41,096 nucleotides of DNA, from NCBI GenBank assembly GCA_937926175.1, contig CALANV010000054.1:1-41096 (forward strand), given 5' to 3'. The stretch comes from an uncultured Rhodospirillales bacterium (GTDB taxonomy: Bacteria; Pseudomonadota; Alphaproteobacteria; CACIAM-22H2). This document shows positions 33,138 through 40,778 of this stretch, one piece after another. A program made the translations under genes and the position numbers. The notes beneath the pieces were generated by a model that had not been told where the DNA came from, did not search any database, and worked only from the letters and a program-made list of their open reading frames with translations. Numbering within the stretch: the first letter of the stretch is position 1; every line of letters begins with the position of its first letter.

Positions 33138-34550
33138 TCACTCCTTGAAACGCTGTACGAACGACACGTCGCCGTGCTGAATCGTGATCTCACCGTCACC
33201 GACCGACACCAGCTTGTACCCGTCGCCGAGGTCGCCGCCTTCGGCAACACGTCGCCCATCCTTGGTCACGACGAACGGATAAGGGCCCGCTACGACGCTA
33301 CGGACCATGAACGGAAGATCCTTTTCGCGGGGGACGAAGAAACTCCGCACCACGATGGTATCGCCGTAACGGGCCGCGAGGTCGGCGGTCAGCCGTCGCC
33401 ACATCGCCCGCTCGCTCTCGCTGAGCGCGCCACGGGCGATGATGCCTTCTTCATCCGTGGTGAGCGTCACCTTCCCGGCCAACGGCGATGCGGCAACAGC
33501 ATCCCGATACATGCGCTCCACCTCGGCCCTCGTCAGGATCCTGTCCACCACGTCCTTGACGCCCGGGACATCCTCACGGACCGCCGCGACGACCCGGCTC
33601 CGCAAATCGGACGTCGGCAGATAGCCAGCGAGTTCGATGATGCCGGGCCCGACGCTGCGGGCCTCAACCTTCGGAGCAATGTCCGCAAGACGCTGCCTTG
33701 CGCCGGCAACCAACTCCTCGTTTGACCATACGCGAAACGTCACCTCGACGTCGTCGAGCCTGACGCTTTCCTTGAGTGACGCCTTCTGGGCAGAAAGTTC
33801 CACATACCCCGTTACCAGCACCATGCGGTCGCTGATGGCGCGTACGGCCAGATCTTTACCAAAACCGATCGCCGCCAGCCGCTCGGCGACGATATCCTTG
33901 GGCGCCGGGGGCGGCGCCTGAATGGCCGGAGGCAGATCCTCTTTGCTGCCGGCGCCTGCAAACCACGTGAATCCGATGAACAAGATGCCGACCGCCAGCA
34001 GGCCAACGACGGGATAGAGCCGGAAAGCCCGCCAGTCCCAGGCCGGCGCAGCGGAGCTGGTCCCCTTTCCTTCCGCCGCAAGGTTGCCGCCTCGATCATC
34101 TGGCTCCGTGGTCGCTTTGACGGCTTCGTCGCCGACATGGCCGCGGCCGTTCTGCGCGGCGGCGGCGTTCCTGCTGTCGGCAAGTGTATCGGCCGGCGCG
34201 GCTTCGACCGGCCGACGGCCAAAGGTGGAGAGATCGATCCGCGGCCAGGGTGCCCCTGCTTCACCGATGGCAAGGATAACCGGCCCGAGACTGAAAGGCG
34301 TGTAAAGAGAAAGTTCCGTTTCGCCGGCGAGTTGTTCGCCATTCGCCAGGATCACCGGACCGTCGAGGGGCGTCAGCCGGAGTGCATCGCCGTCGACGAT
34401 GATTGCCCCGTGGCGCGGCGCCACATCCTCGATCATGAGCACGATGTCGCAATCCGCCGCGCTCCCGACGATCGTACGCCGTCCGCTCAGGGTCGCTTTG
34501 GCGCCTGCATGTACACCGGCCAGGACCTTTGCTTCATAAAGCCTGGTCAT
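33138..34550 (-). CDS. sctD: T3SS inner-membrane ring protein SctD
   Basis: A 470-aa bitopic protein. The N-terminal FHA-like cytoplasmic domain (residues ~5-100: TLSGRRTIVGSAADCDIVLM, PRHGAIIVDG) docks the sorting platform. A ~70-residue Ala/Gly-rich linker leads to one membrane helix at about 179-198 (PVVGLLAVGILFIGFTWFAG). The periplasmic part has repeated ring-building (BON-like) domains. It is the first gene of the operon with yscE-like, sctF and the DotU/IcmF-like pair. Confidence 0.95.
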   Translation of the reverse strand: MTRLYEAKVLAGVHAGAKATLSGRRTIVGSAADCDIVLMIEDVAPRHGAIIVDGDALRLTPLDGPVILANGEQLAGETELSLYTPFSLGPVILAIGEAGAPWPRIDLSTFGRRPVEAAPADTLADSRNAAAAQNGRGHVGDEAVKATTEPDDRGGNLAAEGKGTSSAAPAWDWRAFRLYPVVGLLAVGILFIGFTWFAGAGSKEDLPPAIQAPPPAPKDIVAERLAAIGFGKDLAVRAISDRMVLVTGYVELSAQKASLKESVRLDDVEVTFRVWSNEELVAGARQRLADIAPKVEARSVGPGIIELAGYLPTSDLRSRVVAAVREDVPGVKDVVDRILTRAEVERMYRDAVAASPLAGKVTLTTDEEGIIARGALSESERAMWRRLTADLAARYGDTIVVRSFFVPREKDLPFMVRSVVAGPYPFVVTKDGRRVAEGGDLGDGYKLVSVGDGEITIQHGDVSFVQRFKE

Positions 34551-34817
34551 GATGCCCGGAATCGCCCCCGATGGCCCCGCTCCCCGTAAGGGGAAGCCCT
34601 AAAGGGATACTTAAGAATACTTTTTGATAGGCTTGGCAAGCTCGATCGGGCGGCAACCGGCGGTGTCGGAGCCGAGGTCGTCCAGTGCGCCGCCCCGGGC
34701 ACGTGCCGGTCATCCCGTCTCCGGCCGATGCCCGATCCGTCCCCGCATTGACAGTCCTCTCCGGGGGCCGCCCGGCCGCGAGACCCGGCCCTGGCCTGGC
34801 CCCGGAAATGTTTCAAC
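34551..34817 (-). promoter_or_regulatory. sctD upstream region with small hairpins; promoter not identified
   Basis: This part of the 360-bp divergent gap must hold the sctD promoter. Close to sctD there are two small inverted repeats, CCCC-gtaa-GGGG (34582-34593) and CCCT-aa-AGGG (34597-34606), then an AT-rich patch (34607-34631). On the minus strand TTGCCA lies upstream of TATTCT, but their spacing is too short to trust. No GGTTC/TNNGTRR pair (the minus-strand hrp-box-like form) occurs here, unlike at the other three T3SS operon starts. Confidence 0.3.
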
Positions 34818-34844
34818 GAACCTTATCGGCGCTGACGTTACTAA
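34818..34844 (+). promoter_or_regulatory. hrp-box-like ECF promoter for yscB-sctC-chaperone-effectors
   Basis: GAACC (34818-34822), a 15-nt spacer and TTACTAA (34838-34844). It shares the GTTACTAA octamer exactly with the promoter at 24456-24484. The leader to the first start codon (34911) would be about 60 nt, like the other two copies. Confidence 0.7.
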
Positions 34845-34910
34845 TGGGCCGGGAGGACCCCTTACGACCCCGGACGGGTCTCCCGCGGAGATCGAAGGTG
34901 GGACAGCCGG

Positions 34911-35345
34911 ATGAGTCTTGAACGACTACTCAACGATTATGCTTCGCGCGTCGGGCTGGATTCCGTGCCGCGGGGACGCGACGGCGCCTATTCGCTCGTC
35001 TTTGACGGCCGGTACAGGCTCCGCTTCATACCGGAAGGGACGAATACGGCCATCATCCATGCCGTCGTTGCCACGTTGCCGGAGGATCCGCTCCAGCGTG
35101 AGGAGATGGCCGATCGGCTTCTGACGGCAGCAGTCGGCCGCATGCGTAAGGACCGCGAGGTTCTTTCACTGGCGGACGACGGTCGTTCTTTGCAGCTTCA
35201 CGTGCGAATGGCGGTGGATATCACGCCGCATGCCTTCTCGGGACTGCTCACCAGCTTCGTCAACTCTCTCGCCTTCTGGAAGAAACTGGCATCGACACCG
35301 GTTGCTCGCCTTCCGCCTCCTGGACTTGGGATCGCGTTCCGCTGA
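34911..35345 (+). CDS. YscB-like chaperone
   Basis: A 144-aa protein with the class I chaperone fold pattern, starting MSLERLLNDYASRVGLDSVP with a strand pair (AYSLVFDGRYRLRFIP) and a long helix before the C terminus (FSGLLTSFVNSLAFWKKLAS). It lies 6 nt upstream of sctC, exactly where yscB precedes yscC in Yersinia. YscB partners SycN to export YopN; both partners and the cargo (sctW) are present in this window. Assignment is by position and overall pattern. Confidence 0.78.
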   Translation: MSLERLLNDYASRVGLDSVPRGRDGAYSLVFDGRYRLRFIPEGTNTAIIHAVVATLPEDPLQREEMADRLLTAAVGRMRKDREVLSLADDGRSLQLHVRMAVDITPHAFSGLLTSFVNSLAFWKKLASTPVARLPPPGLGIAFR

Positions 35346-35351
35346 GGTCTC

Positions 35352-37007
35352 ATGCCACGCTTCATCCGGGCTCTTGCCGTTTGCCTTGCATGCGTTGTCG
35401 TTTCCGTAGCGGCCGTCGCATTTGCGGCTGAGCCGCCATGGCCGGCGGCCAGCTATGCCTACCGTGCCGATGACGAACCGCTGCCTGAAGTGCTGCGTGC
35501 CTTCGGCCGCAGTTTCGGCGTCAACACGTCGATAAGCCCCAAGGTGCAGGGAATCGTCTCCGGCCGGTTTTTCGCCGAGACACCTTCCGATTTCCTCAAT
35601 CGGCTGGCCAACGCTTACGGGTTCACGTGGTATTATCATGGCGGTGTCCTTTACGTTCATGCGATAAGCGAAACCGTCAGCCGTTCGATCGAGGTCACGC
35701 CGGAAGACATTCCCGATCTGCGGAATGCGTTGCGCGGGCTCGGCGTCGTCGATGACCGTTTCGGCTGGGGTGAATTCCCGGACCGCGGGGTCGTCATCGT
35801 CTCTGGTCCGCCGTCCTACGTCTCGCTCGTCGAGCAGACCATTCGTCTGCTGCCGAGCACCCCCTCTCGGGGCATCACGATTTCCGTCTTCCGCCTCGAG
35901 CACGCTTCGGCGGACGACCGGGTTTTCTTTTATCGCGACCGGCAGGTGACGGTGCCGGGTGTGGCGACGATTCTCAGAAACCTAGTAACCGCGACCCAAA
36001 ACACGGTCGGAACGCGCAACGAACCGATCCGTACGGCCCCGATTCCGCTGGTCTCGGACCTCATGCTCGGCAACGGGCTCCCGTCGCTGACCATTCAATC
36101 CGGACAAATCGAAAGCGGCAACGCCACGACGAGACCGGCGTCCGCGGAATCCGCCGCCCCTCGCCGCGTGGACGCCCCGACGGAGAGCCCCGTCATTCAG
36201 GCCGACACGCGTCTGAACGCCGTCATCATCAAGGATCAGGCGGAACGCATGCCGTCCTACGAAAAGCTGATCCGCGTTCTCGACGTGCCGACGGCATTGA
36301 TCGAGATCGAAGCGGCGGTCGTCGACGTGAACGTCAGCCAGATTGCGGAACTCGGCATCCGCTGGCAGGGACGCAGCGGCAATGTCGCCGGCGGCTTCGG
36401 CACCATAAACTCCCCGCTGCCCTCCGACACGGCCGTGAGCGTCGGCGTCGGGAACAACCCCAATTTGCAGACGATCCTGACCGGCACCGGCGATTTCCTG
36501 CTGACCAAGATCTCGGCGCTCGAGAGCACCGGCGATGCCTCGATCCTGTCGCGGCCATCCGTGCTGACGCTCGACAACATGGAGGCCGTACTGGACCTCA
36601 GCGAGACCTTCTACATCCGCGTGGAAGGGGAACGCGTCGCTGACGTGGTTCCGGTGTCGGCGGGCGTCATGCTCAAGGTCACGCCGCGCTTGATACGGCA
36701 AGGCGGCGAAAACCGCATCCAGCTCACCGTGGATATCGAGGACGGTAACATCCAGCGTGACGAACCCGTATCCGAGCTGCCGACGGTTCGTCGCAGTACA
36801 ATCTCCACGCAGGCGGTCGTCAGGGAGCAGCAGAGCCTCCTCATCGGCGGCTATTACCTGGAGGCAGACGTCAAGAACAACGACAGGATCCCCATCCTGG
36901 GGGACATCCCGTTGCTTGGCTTTCTGTTCAAGCGCACCTCGACCGAGGCCCAGAAGCGGGAACGCATGTTCATGATCACCCCGCGCCTCGTTCAGGTTCC
37001 GTCGTGA
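35352..37007 (+). CDS. sctC: T3SS outer-membrane secretin SctC
   Basis: A 551-aa secretin forming the outer-membrane ring. A signal peptide covers about residues 1-25 (AVCLACVVVSVAAVAFA). N0/N1/N3 periplasmic domains follow (VLRAFGRSFGVNTSISPKVQ, GVLYVHAISETVS, RLNAVIIKDQAERMPSYEKL). The beta-barrel secretin domain has QAVVREQQSLLIGGYYLEAD and VPVSAGVMLKVTPRLI, ending with GDIPLLGFLFKRTS and ERMFMITPRLV. It is short at the C terminus, with no clear pilotin-binding S-domain, and no pilotin gene was seen. Confidence 0.97.
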   Translation: MPRFIRALAVCLACVVVSVAAVAFAAEPPWPAASYAYRADDEPLPEVLRAFGRSFGVNTSISPKVQGIVSGRFFAETPSDFLNRLANAYGFTWYYHGGVLYVHAISETVSRSIEVTPEDIPDLRNALRGLGVVDDRFGWGEFPDRGVVIVSGPPSYVSLVEQTIRLLPSTPSRGITISVFRLEHASADDRVFFYRDRQVTVPGVATILRNLVTATQNTVGTRNEPIRTAPIPLVSDLMLGNGLPSLTIQSGQIESGNATTRPASAESAAPRRVDAPTESPVIQADTRLNAVIIKDQAERMPSYEKLIRVLDVPTALIEIEAAVVDVNVSQIAELGIRWQGRSGNVAGGFGTINSPLPSDTAVSVGVGNNPNLQTILTGTGDFLLTKISALESTGDASILSRPSVLTLDNMEAVLDLSETFYIRVEGERVADVVPVSAGVMLKVTPRLIRQGGENRIQLTVDIEDGNIQRDEPVSELPTVRRSTISTQAVVREQQSLLIGGYYLEADVKNNDRIPILGDIPLLGFLFKRTSTEAQKRERMFMITPRLVQVPS

Positions 37008-37096
37008 TCGAGCGCAGGAAAACCGAGGTGCCTGGATGATCATGAGCATGGAACCGGATCGAACCGATGCGGCCCGCAAACGAGGAGTTGCACGGG

Positions 37097-37561
37097 ATGT
37101 CACGTGAACGCGCCTGCGCCCTTCTGCAGGAATTCGGCGCCCAGCTCGGGATCTCGCAGCTCGCCTTCGACGAGAACGGCAACTGCTGTCTGGTTTTCGA
37201 CGGCCGTATCCTGCTCAACCTCGCCTACGAGGAACGGCTGAAGCGTTTCGTGCTGTTCTCCTATCTGGGGCCTGCGCCGACGCCGGCGCAGGGTCAACTG
37301 CTGTCCTCGTTGCTCGAGGCGAATTTCTTCTGGCAGGGAACCGACGGTTCGACCCTAAGCATCGAGAAAGGCTCGCGAAGCGCGGTCCTGATGCGCGACC
37401 TGCCGCTCGCCGGTTTGGACCTCTCCATGCTCATGGATGCCGTGGAGAGCTTCGTGAACACTGCCGAAGCCTGGATGGGCCGGATCGAAGCGGGTGGTGA
37501 CGCGCCGGCGACGCTGCGAGCCGCCCGGCGTGTCGACCAACAGTTCGGGATGCGGGTCTAA
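37097..37561 (+). CDS. CesT-type type III secretion chaperone
   Basis: A 154-aa class I chaperone: helix ALLQEFGAQLGISQLAF, strands (NGNCCLVFDGRILLNLAYEE), then QGQLLSSLLEANFFWQGTDG, the family core motif, and strand SRSAVLMRDLPLAGLDL before the final helix. ATG 37097 is preferred (GAGGAG upstream) over an in-frame ATG at 37067. The product is followed 18 nt downstream by a putative secreted protein gene, its probable cargo. It is in the sctC operon. Confidence 0.88.
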   Translation: MSRERACALLQEFGAQLGISQLAFDENGNCCLVFDGRILLNLAYEERLKRFVLFSYLGPAPTPAQGQLLSSLLEANFFWQGTDGSTLSIEKGSRSAVLMRDLPLAGLDLSMLMDAVESFVNTAEAWMGRIEAGGDAPATLRAARRVDQQFGMRV

Positions 37562-37579
37562 GGAGGAAGGGTACCTGCC

Positions 37580-38437
37580 ATGTCGCCCATCCATTTCGAT
37601 CCCTTCCGTCCCATCGGCCCGTCGGGGCCGGGCAATGCTGGCCCCGCTTCCGGCGATCGCAGCGGCACGTCGCCCGCGACAGAGACGGTCGTCTTCCGGG
37701 GGAGATCGGTGACCCTGCTGAATCCGACGGCCGACGATCCCCGGATCAGGCCTCATCTCGACGTCTTGAAAGCGGTCAAGGCCTGTTTGTCCTACGCTTC
37801 CTCCGCAGGTCCGGAGAGGGCGCAATCGGAGAAACCGCTCCACCAGCGCACGGTCGTCACTTTGTCAGATGCCGACCTGCCCGCGCCGCAACGCTGCGGC
37901 CTGGAAACGGTCGCCATGCGCCTGGCCTTTTCGGCTACCCGAAACGGACCGCTTTTTCAGGCGACCATGCGGCAAATGGGACTGGATCCGAACCTGCTGA
38001 CCGACGCGCAGCGTTCCCGTCTCGATCGCTTGGTGGCCGATGGCGCCCACCCGTTGGTTGGAAGCCATCCATGGATAACCAAAGAGGTTCTTGGGGATGC
38101 CGTGACCGCCGCGCTGCGGACGATGTCCCTGCCGGAGGCGGAAAGCGCGCGCGAAATCGCGCGTTACGTCGCCGAACGCGCCGTATCGCGTGCCGTTGCC
38201 GCTCTCGCCGGTCGCGCGCCTTCGGAGTGCGGCGCCCTGATCGCCGATGCCATGATCAGGCGCATGTCGAATGAAGGCGGGGAACTTGACCGTAGGTCCG
38301 ATCGTTTTCCGGACATGGTACGCAAGTTCATCGAATCAGTGACGACAGAGCCGCTTGCCGGGGGCCGTATGGCAGCCGTCGTTGCCGCGGCGGAAGCCTA
38401 TATCACCCAGAACCAGCACCTGATCGACAGACAATGA
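37580..38437 (+). CDS. Putative type III secreted protein (unknown)
   Basis: A 285-aa soluble protein I do not recognise. The N terminus (residues 1-35) is rich in Pro, Gly, Ser and Thr, as in T3SS signals, and has no Sec signal. The remainder is mainly helical (LETVAMRLAFSATRNGPLFQ, AREIARYVAERAVSRAVAAL, AAVVAAAEAYITQN). The ribosome site AAGGAGG is good. It follows directly after a CesT-type chaperone gene, so it is the likely cargo. An effector role is inferred from context only. Confidence 0.65.
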   Translation: MSPIHFDPFRPIGPSGPGNAGPASGDRSGTSPATETVVFRGRSVTLLNPTADDPRIRPHLDVLKAVKACLSYASSAGPERAQSEKPLHQRTVVTLSDADLPAPQRCGLETVAMRLAFSATRNGPLFQATMRQMGLDPNLLTDAQRSRLDRLVADGAHPLVGSHPWITKEVLGDAVTAALRTMSLPEAESAREIARYVAERAVSRAVAALAGRAPSECGALIADAMIRRMSNEGGELDRRSDRFPDMVRKFIESVTTEPLAGGRMAAVVAAAEAYITQNQHLIDRQ

Positions 38438-38532
38438 GAACGATTCGGCCCGTCATGAACAGGATTCTACTGACATTGACCATGGCCGACCGCGATACGT
38501 CGTCCGTCGGCTTTGGAAAGAGGTGGGGCTGA
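38434..38532 (+). CDS. Possible small ORF between two secreted-protein genes
   Basis: A 32-codon frame (MRTIRPVMNRILLTLTMADR and on to a Trp-Gly end) starts at an ATG overlapping the stop of the preceding gene (ATGA) and ends 3 nt before the next gene's ATG. The tight packing makes translation, or at least translational coupling of the downstream gene, plausible. There is no recognisable domain, and it could equally be a spacer that opened by chance. Confidence 0.3.
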   Translation: MRTIRPVMNRILLTLTMADRDTSSVGFGKRWG

Positions 38533-38535
38533 CAT

Positions 38536-39168
38536 ATGGCTGCTTTCCCTCTTGAGTCTTTTTTGGACGCCGCCGCATCAGGCGACTACGTCGGCATCGG
38601 CGAAGGTCTGAATGGACCGGCCGTGATTGCGTTGGGCAAGGCGCCCAACGGCGCACAGGTCGCCTGGATCGACACAAGCAAAGCCGGATCGTTGCCGCGC
38701 GAAATGGCTGACGCGACCGCAATGTTCCTGGATGCTCTCGAGCAAAGCTACGGCAGGCATATCAGCGAGATCGTCAAGAATGGACTGCGCCTCAATGATC
38801 ATGCCGGCCGTCCTCTCGCGTCGCCGCTGGTGAAGCGCGCCGTCGAACTCGCCAAGGCAAGTCAAAGTCTTTATGCGGGCATGAACTTCATGTCCCGAAT
38901 CCATTTCAGCGCCACGCGCGGTGGCGCAGAATTCGCGCGGGCTTGCGCCAAGCACGGCACATCGGCCCAAGAGCTGGGACCGGGACGCCGGGCCTACGCC
39001 GATTATCTGTTTGACCAATCGTTCCAGTCGGCCAGCCGCGGGGACACGGTGTACGTTCCGCCGGAAAAGGCACGCCAGCTGTTTGAGGATGCCGTGGCAC
39101 AGGCGGTGGCCGTTTCGGAAGATGTGGCGGCGAAAATGGCAAAGCCGTCGAACGAACGACCTTCTTAG
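38536..39168 (+). CDS. Hypothetical protein, putative type III secreted
   Basis: A 210-aa protein of unknown family, mostly helical: SLPREMADATAMFLDALEQS, RHISEIVKNGLRLNDHAGRP, LVKRAVELAKASQSLYAGMN, VYVPPEKARQLFEDAVAQAV. No signal peptide or membrane helix. A purine-rich AGAGGTGGGG lies shortly upstream. It is the last gene of the sctC operon and about the same size and composition as small effectors or secreted accessory proteins. Only context suggests secretion. Confidence 0.6.
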   Translation: MAAFPLESFLDAAASGDYVGIGEGLNGPAVIALGKAPNGAQVAWIDTSKAGSLPREMADATAMFLDALEQSYGRHISEIVKNGLRLNDHAGRPLASPLVKRAVELAKASQSLYAGMNFMSRIHFSATRGGAEFARACAKHGTSAQELGPGRRAYADYLFDQSFQSASRGDTVYVPPEKARQLFEDAVAQAVAVSEDVAAKMAKPSNERPS

Positions 39169-39986
39169 CCGCGCATTCGCGCCGGGCGGATCTTGCCACG
39201 CGCTCCCTGAACGGCTGTGTACCGACTTGCCTGTGGTGATCCGGGCAGGCCCGCTGCCGGTAATGCGCGGTTGGTCTTGGGATCGTCGGAGCTGCACGGC
39301 AAAGCCGACCGTCCCGCTTGCCCCTGTTCGGCGGAACGCTTCTACCCCGCTCGCGCTGTTGCCAATCGACGACCGCTGCACCGTCGACGCTGATGTCATG
39401 GACCTGGTTTCAGATCCACCGGGGAAGGCGCTGGGATCGATCAATTTCGTCCGTCTGCCCCGGACCGGTTGCAGCGACGGCGCACAACAGGGCACGCCCC
39501 TCGAACGAACCGGGGGATGGCGCACCGATCCCCCTTCTTGTGATGGGCGACCGCACGACATCCCCTGGCTCGCCTCCGCCACAGCGCACGCATTTGAATT
39601 TTCGAGCAGCCTAAGAACGAGATCCGCAGCGTTAAGGTAAAAATCCCATGTCCTGGGCTGGTCGATATTGTGGTGGGATTGAAACCGGGGCGCGGCAATA
39701 CGAAGGTATCGGCGACGATTTCCGTTACCTTTGATTTTGCCAAGAACGACCCCCACCCGCATGCTGGGAATGATACGAGCGATCTCGTGCCCCGGGACCG
39801 GGATCAACCATTTCCGGAACCGATTCACTCTACCGACGACGCGTGGCGCAGGCCGGTTCGGGCGGCGGCGTCTGCCCGAATGCTCCGGCACGTCGGGAAA
39901 TGTCGCAATGTAATGCGACGGCCGCCGCACCTACCAACGAGGGCGGTTTCGTTAAACCTGTGACACTACAGATAGGAACTAGCGTG
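39169..39986 (+). other. Long gap with no supported gene
   Basis: Over about 0.8 kb no frame on either strand has protein-like composition or a recognisable motif, although several are open by GC bias. I also see no transposase remnant, tRNA or strong terminator. The base composition is slightly more mixed than in the neighbouring genes. It may be decayed sequence or an unrecognised regulatory or RNA region upstream of the sigma factor gene. Confidence 0.5.
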
Positions 39987-40014
39987 TTGCAAAATCACAA
40001 CCGGGAGATATAAC
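39987..40014 (+). promoter_or_regulatory. Candidate sigma-70 promoter for the ECF sigma gene
   Basis: TTGCAA (39987-39992), a 16-nt spacer and TATAAC (40009-40014) form a good vegetative promoter in an AT-richer patch. It would leave a leader of about 130 nt before the sigma gene. The nearby GGAACT at about 39975 is not followed by a fitting YYACNNA at 15-16 nt, so autoregulation is not supported. Confidence 0.5.
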
Positions 40015-40153
40015 ATCCTGCCCGCGCGCGGTTGCTGACAAGTCGACATTCTTCGCCGGGGGATCGTGTCGAAGCTCGAGTTCGGAAGAGGGCATGTCGT
40101 TGACATCCCGGCCACGACGTATGTCGCCGTCAAGCGGGCTTGACTGAGCGGTT

Positions 40154-40729
40154 ATGCAGGATCGTCGCGGCGTGACGCCGGAGAAGCCCAAACATACGTC
40201 CGGCGTTACGGATGAAGACTTCATTTCGCTTGTACAGGCCAATCAGAAACGGCTGTACCAGTTCATCCTGAAGAACATCGGAAACCCGGCCGACGCGGAG
40301 GATCTCGCCCAGGCGGCCTTCGTCGAAGCATACAAGTCCCTGTCCTCGTTCCGCGGCCAGTCCGAGCTGTCGACTTGGCTGCTGGGGATCGCCATGAACC
40401 TGGTGCGGAACTACATCAGCCGGGCGCCGCACCGGCGTTTCACGTTCGTCAGCGACGAAGTGCTTGAGGGAACCGCCGCCAATGGCGAAAGCCCGGCCGA
40501 TGCGGCGTTCTACTCACAGGCAATCGAACGACTGTCGGAAGAGCTGCGTGCGCTTCCGGACGGGTTGCGCGAGGTCCTTTTGCTCGTCGCGGTCGACGGC
40601 CTCTCCTACGAGGACGCGGCGGCGATGCTGGCGATCCCGATTGGCACCGTACGCAGCCGAGTGTCCCGCGCCCGCGCCACGCTGCGGGAACGGCTGCCAG
40701 GCATCGCCGACATGATCGGCGACACCTGA
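40154..40729 (+). CDS. ECF sigma factor, HrpL/BtrS-like
   Basis: A 191-aa group IV sigma factor. Region 2 covers about residues 25-95: FILKNIGNPADAEDLAQAAF and ELSTWLLGIAMNLVRNYISR, the TW-x-x-GIAxNLxRN pattern I associate with HrpL and BtrS, which drive T3SS genes in plant pathogens and Bordetella. Region 4 covers about 120-180 (LPDGLREVLLLVAVDGLSYE, IPIGTVRSRVSRARATLRER). No anti-sigma gene is adjacent. Three hrp-box-like promoters in this locus are the expected targets, and the STAS protein at 8007 may act in the same circuit. Sigma identity is firm; the HrpL/BtrS subgroup is inferred. Confidence 0.88.
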   Translation: MQDRRGVTPEKPKHTSGVTDEDFISLVQANQKRLYQFILKNIGNPADAEDLAQAAFVEAYKSLSSFRGQSELSTWLLGIAMNLVRNYISRAPHRRFTFVSDEVLEGTAANGESPADAAFYSQAIERLSEELRALPDGLREVLLLVAVDGLSYEDAAAMLAIPIGTVRSRVSRARATLRERLPGIADMIGDT

Positions 40730-40744
40730 CCCCGACGCCGCTTC

Positions 40745-40766
40745 GGGCCGGCGTCGAGGCCGGCCC
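40745..40766. terminator. Hairpin between convergent genes
   Basis: GGGCCGGC (40745-40752) and GCCGGCCC (40759-40766) form a perfect 8-bp stem with a 6-nt loop, between the ends of the sigma gene and the convergent chaperone gene. There is no T run on either side, so termination is only suggested by position. Confidence 0.4.
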
Positions 40767-40778
40767 AAAGCGCCCCTG

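Noticed and set aside
37046..37075. GGAACC resembling a further hrp-box-like promoter before the chaperone gene at 37097
   Set aside because: No YYACNNA follows at 15-16 nt.
38578..39930. A 450-codon minus-strand open frame across the last T3SS gene and the following gap
   Set aside because: It overlaps a better plus-strand gene, lacks a good start, and its translation is low-complexity Arg/Ser/Gly-rich sequence with no motif.
39974..39998. GGAACT with a following TCACAAC, which could suggest sigma autoregulation
   Set aside because: The spacer is only 14 nt and the last base does not fit, while a good sigma-70 promoter overlaps the site.
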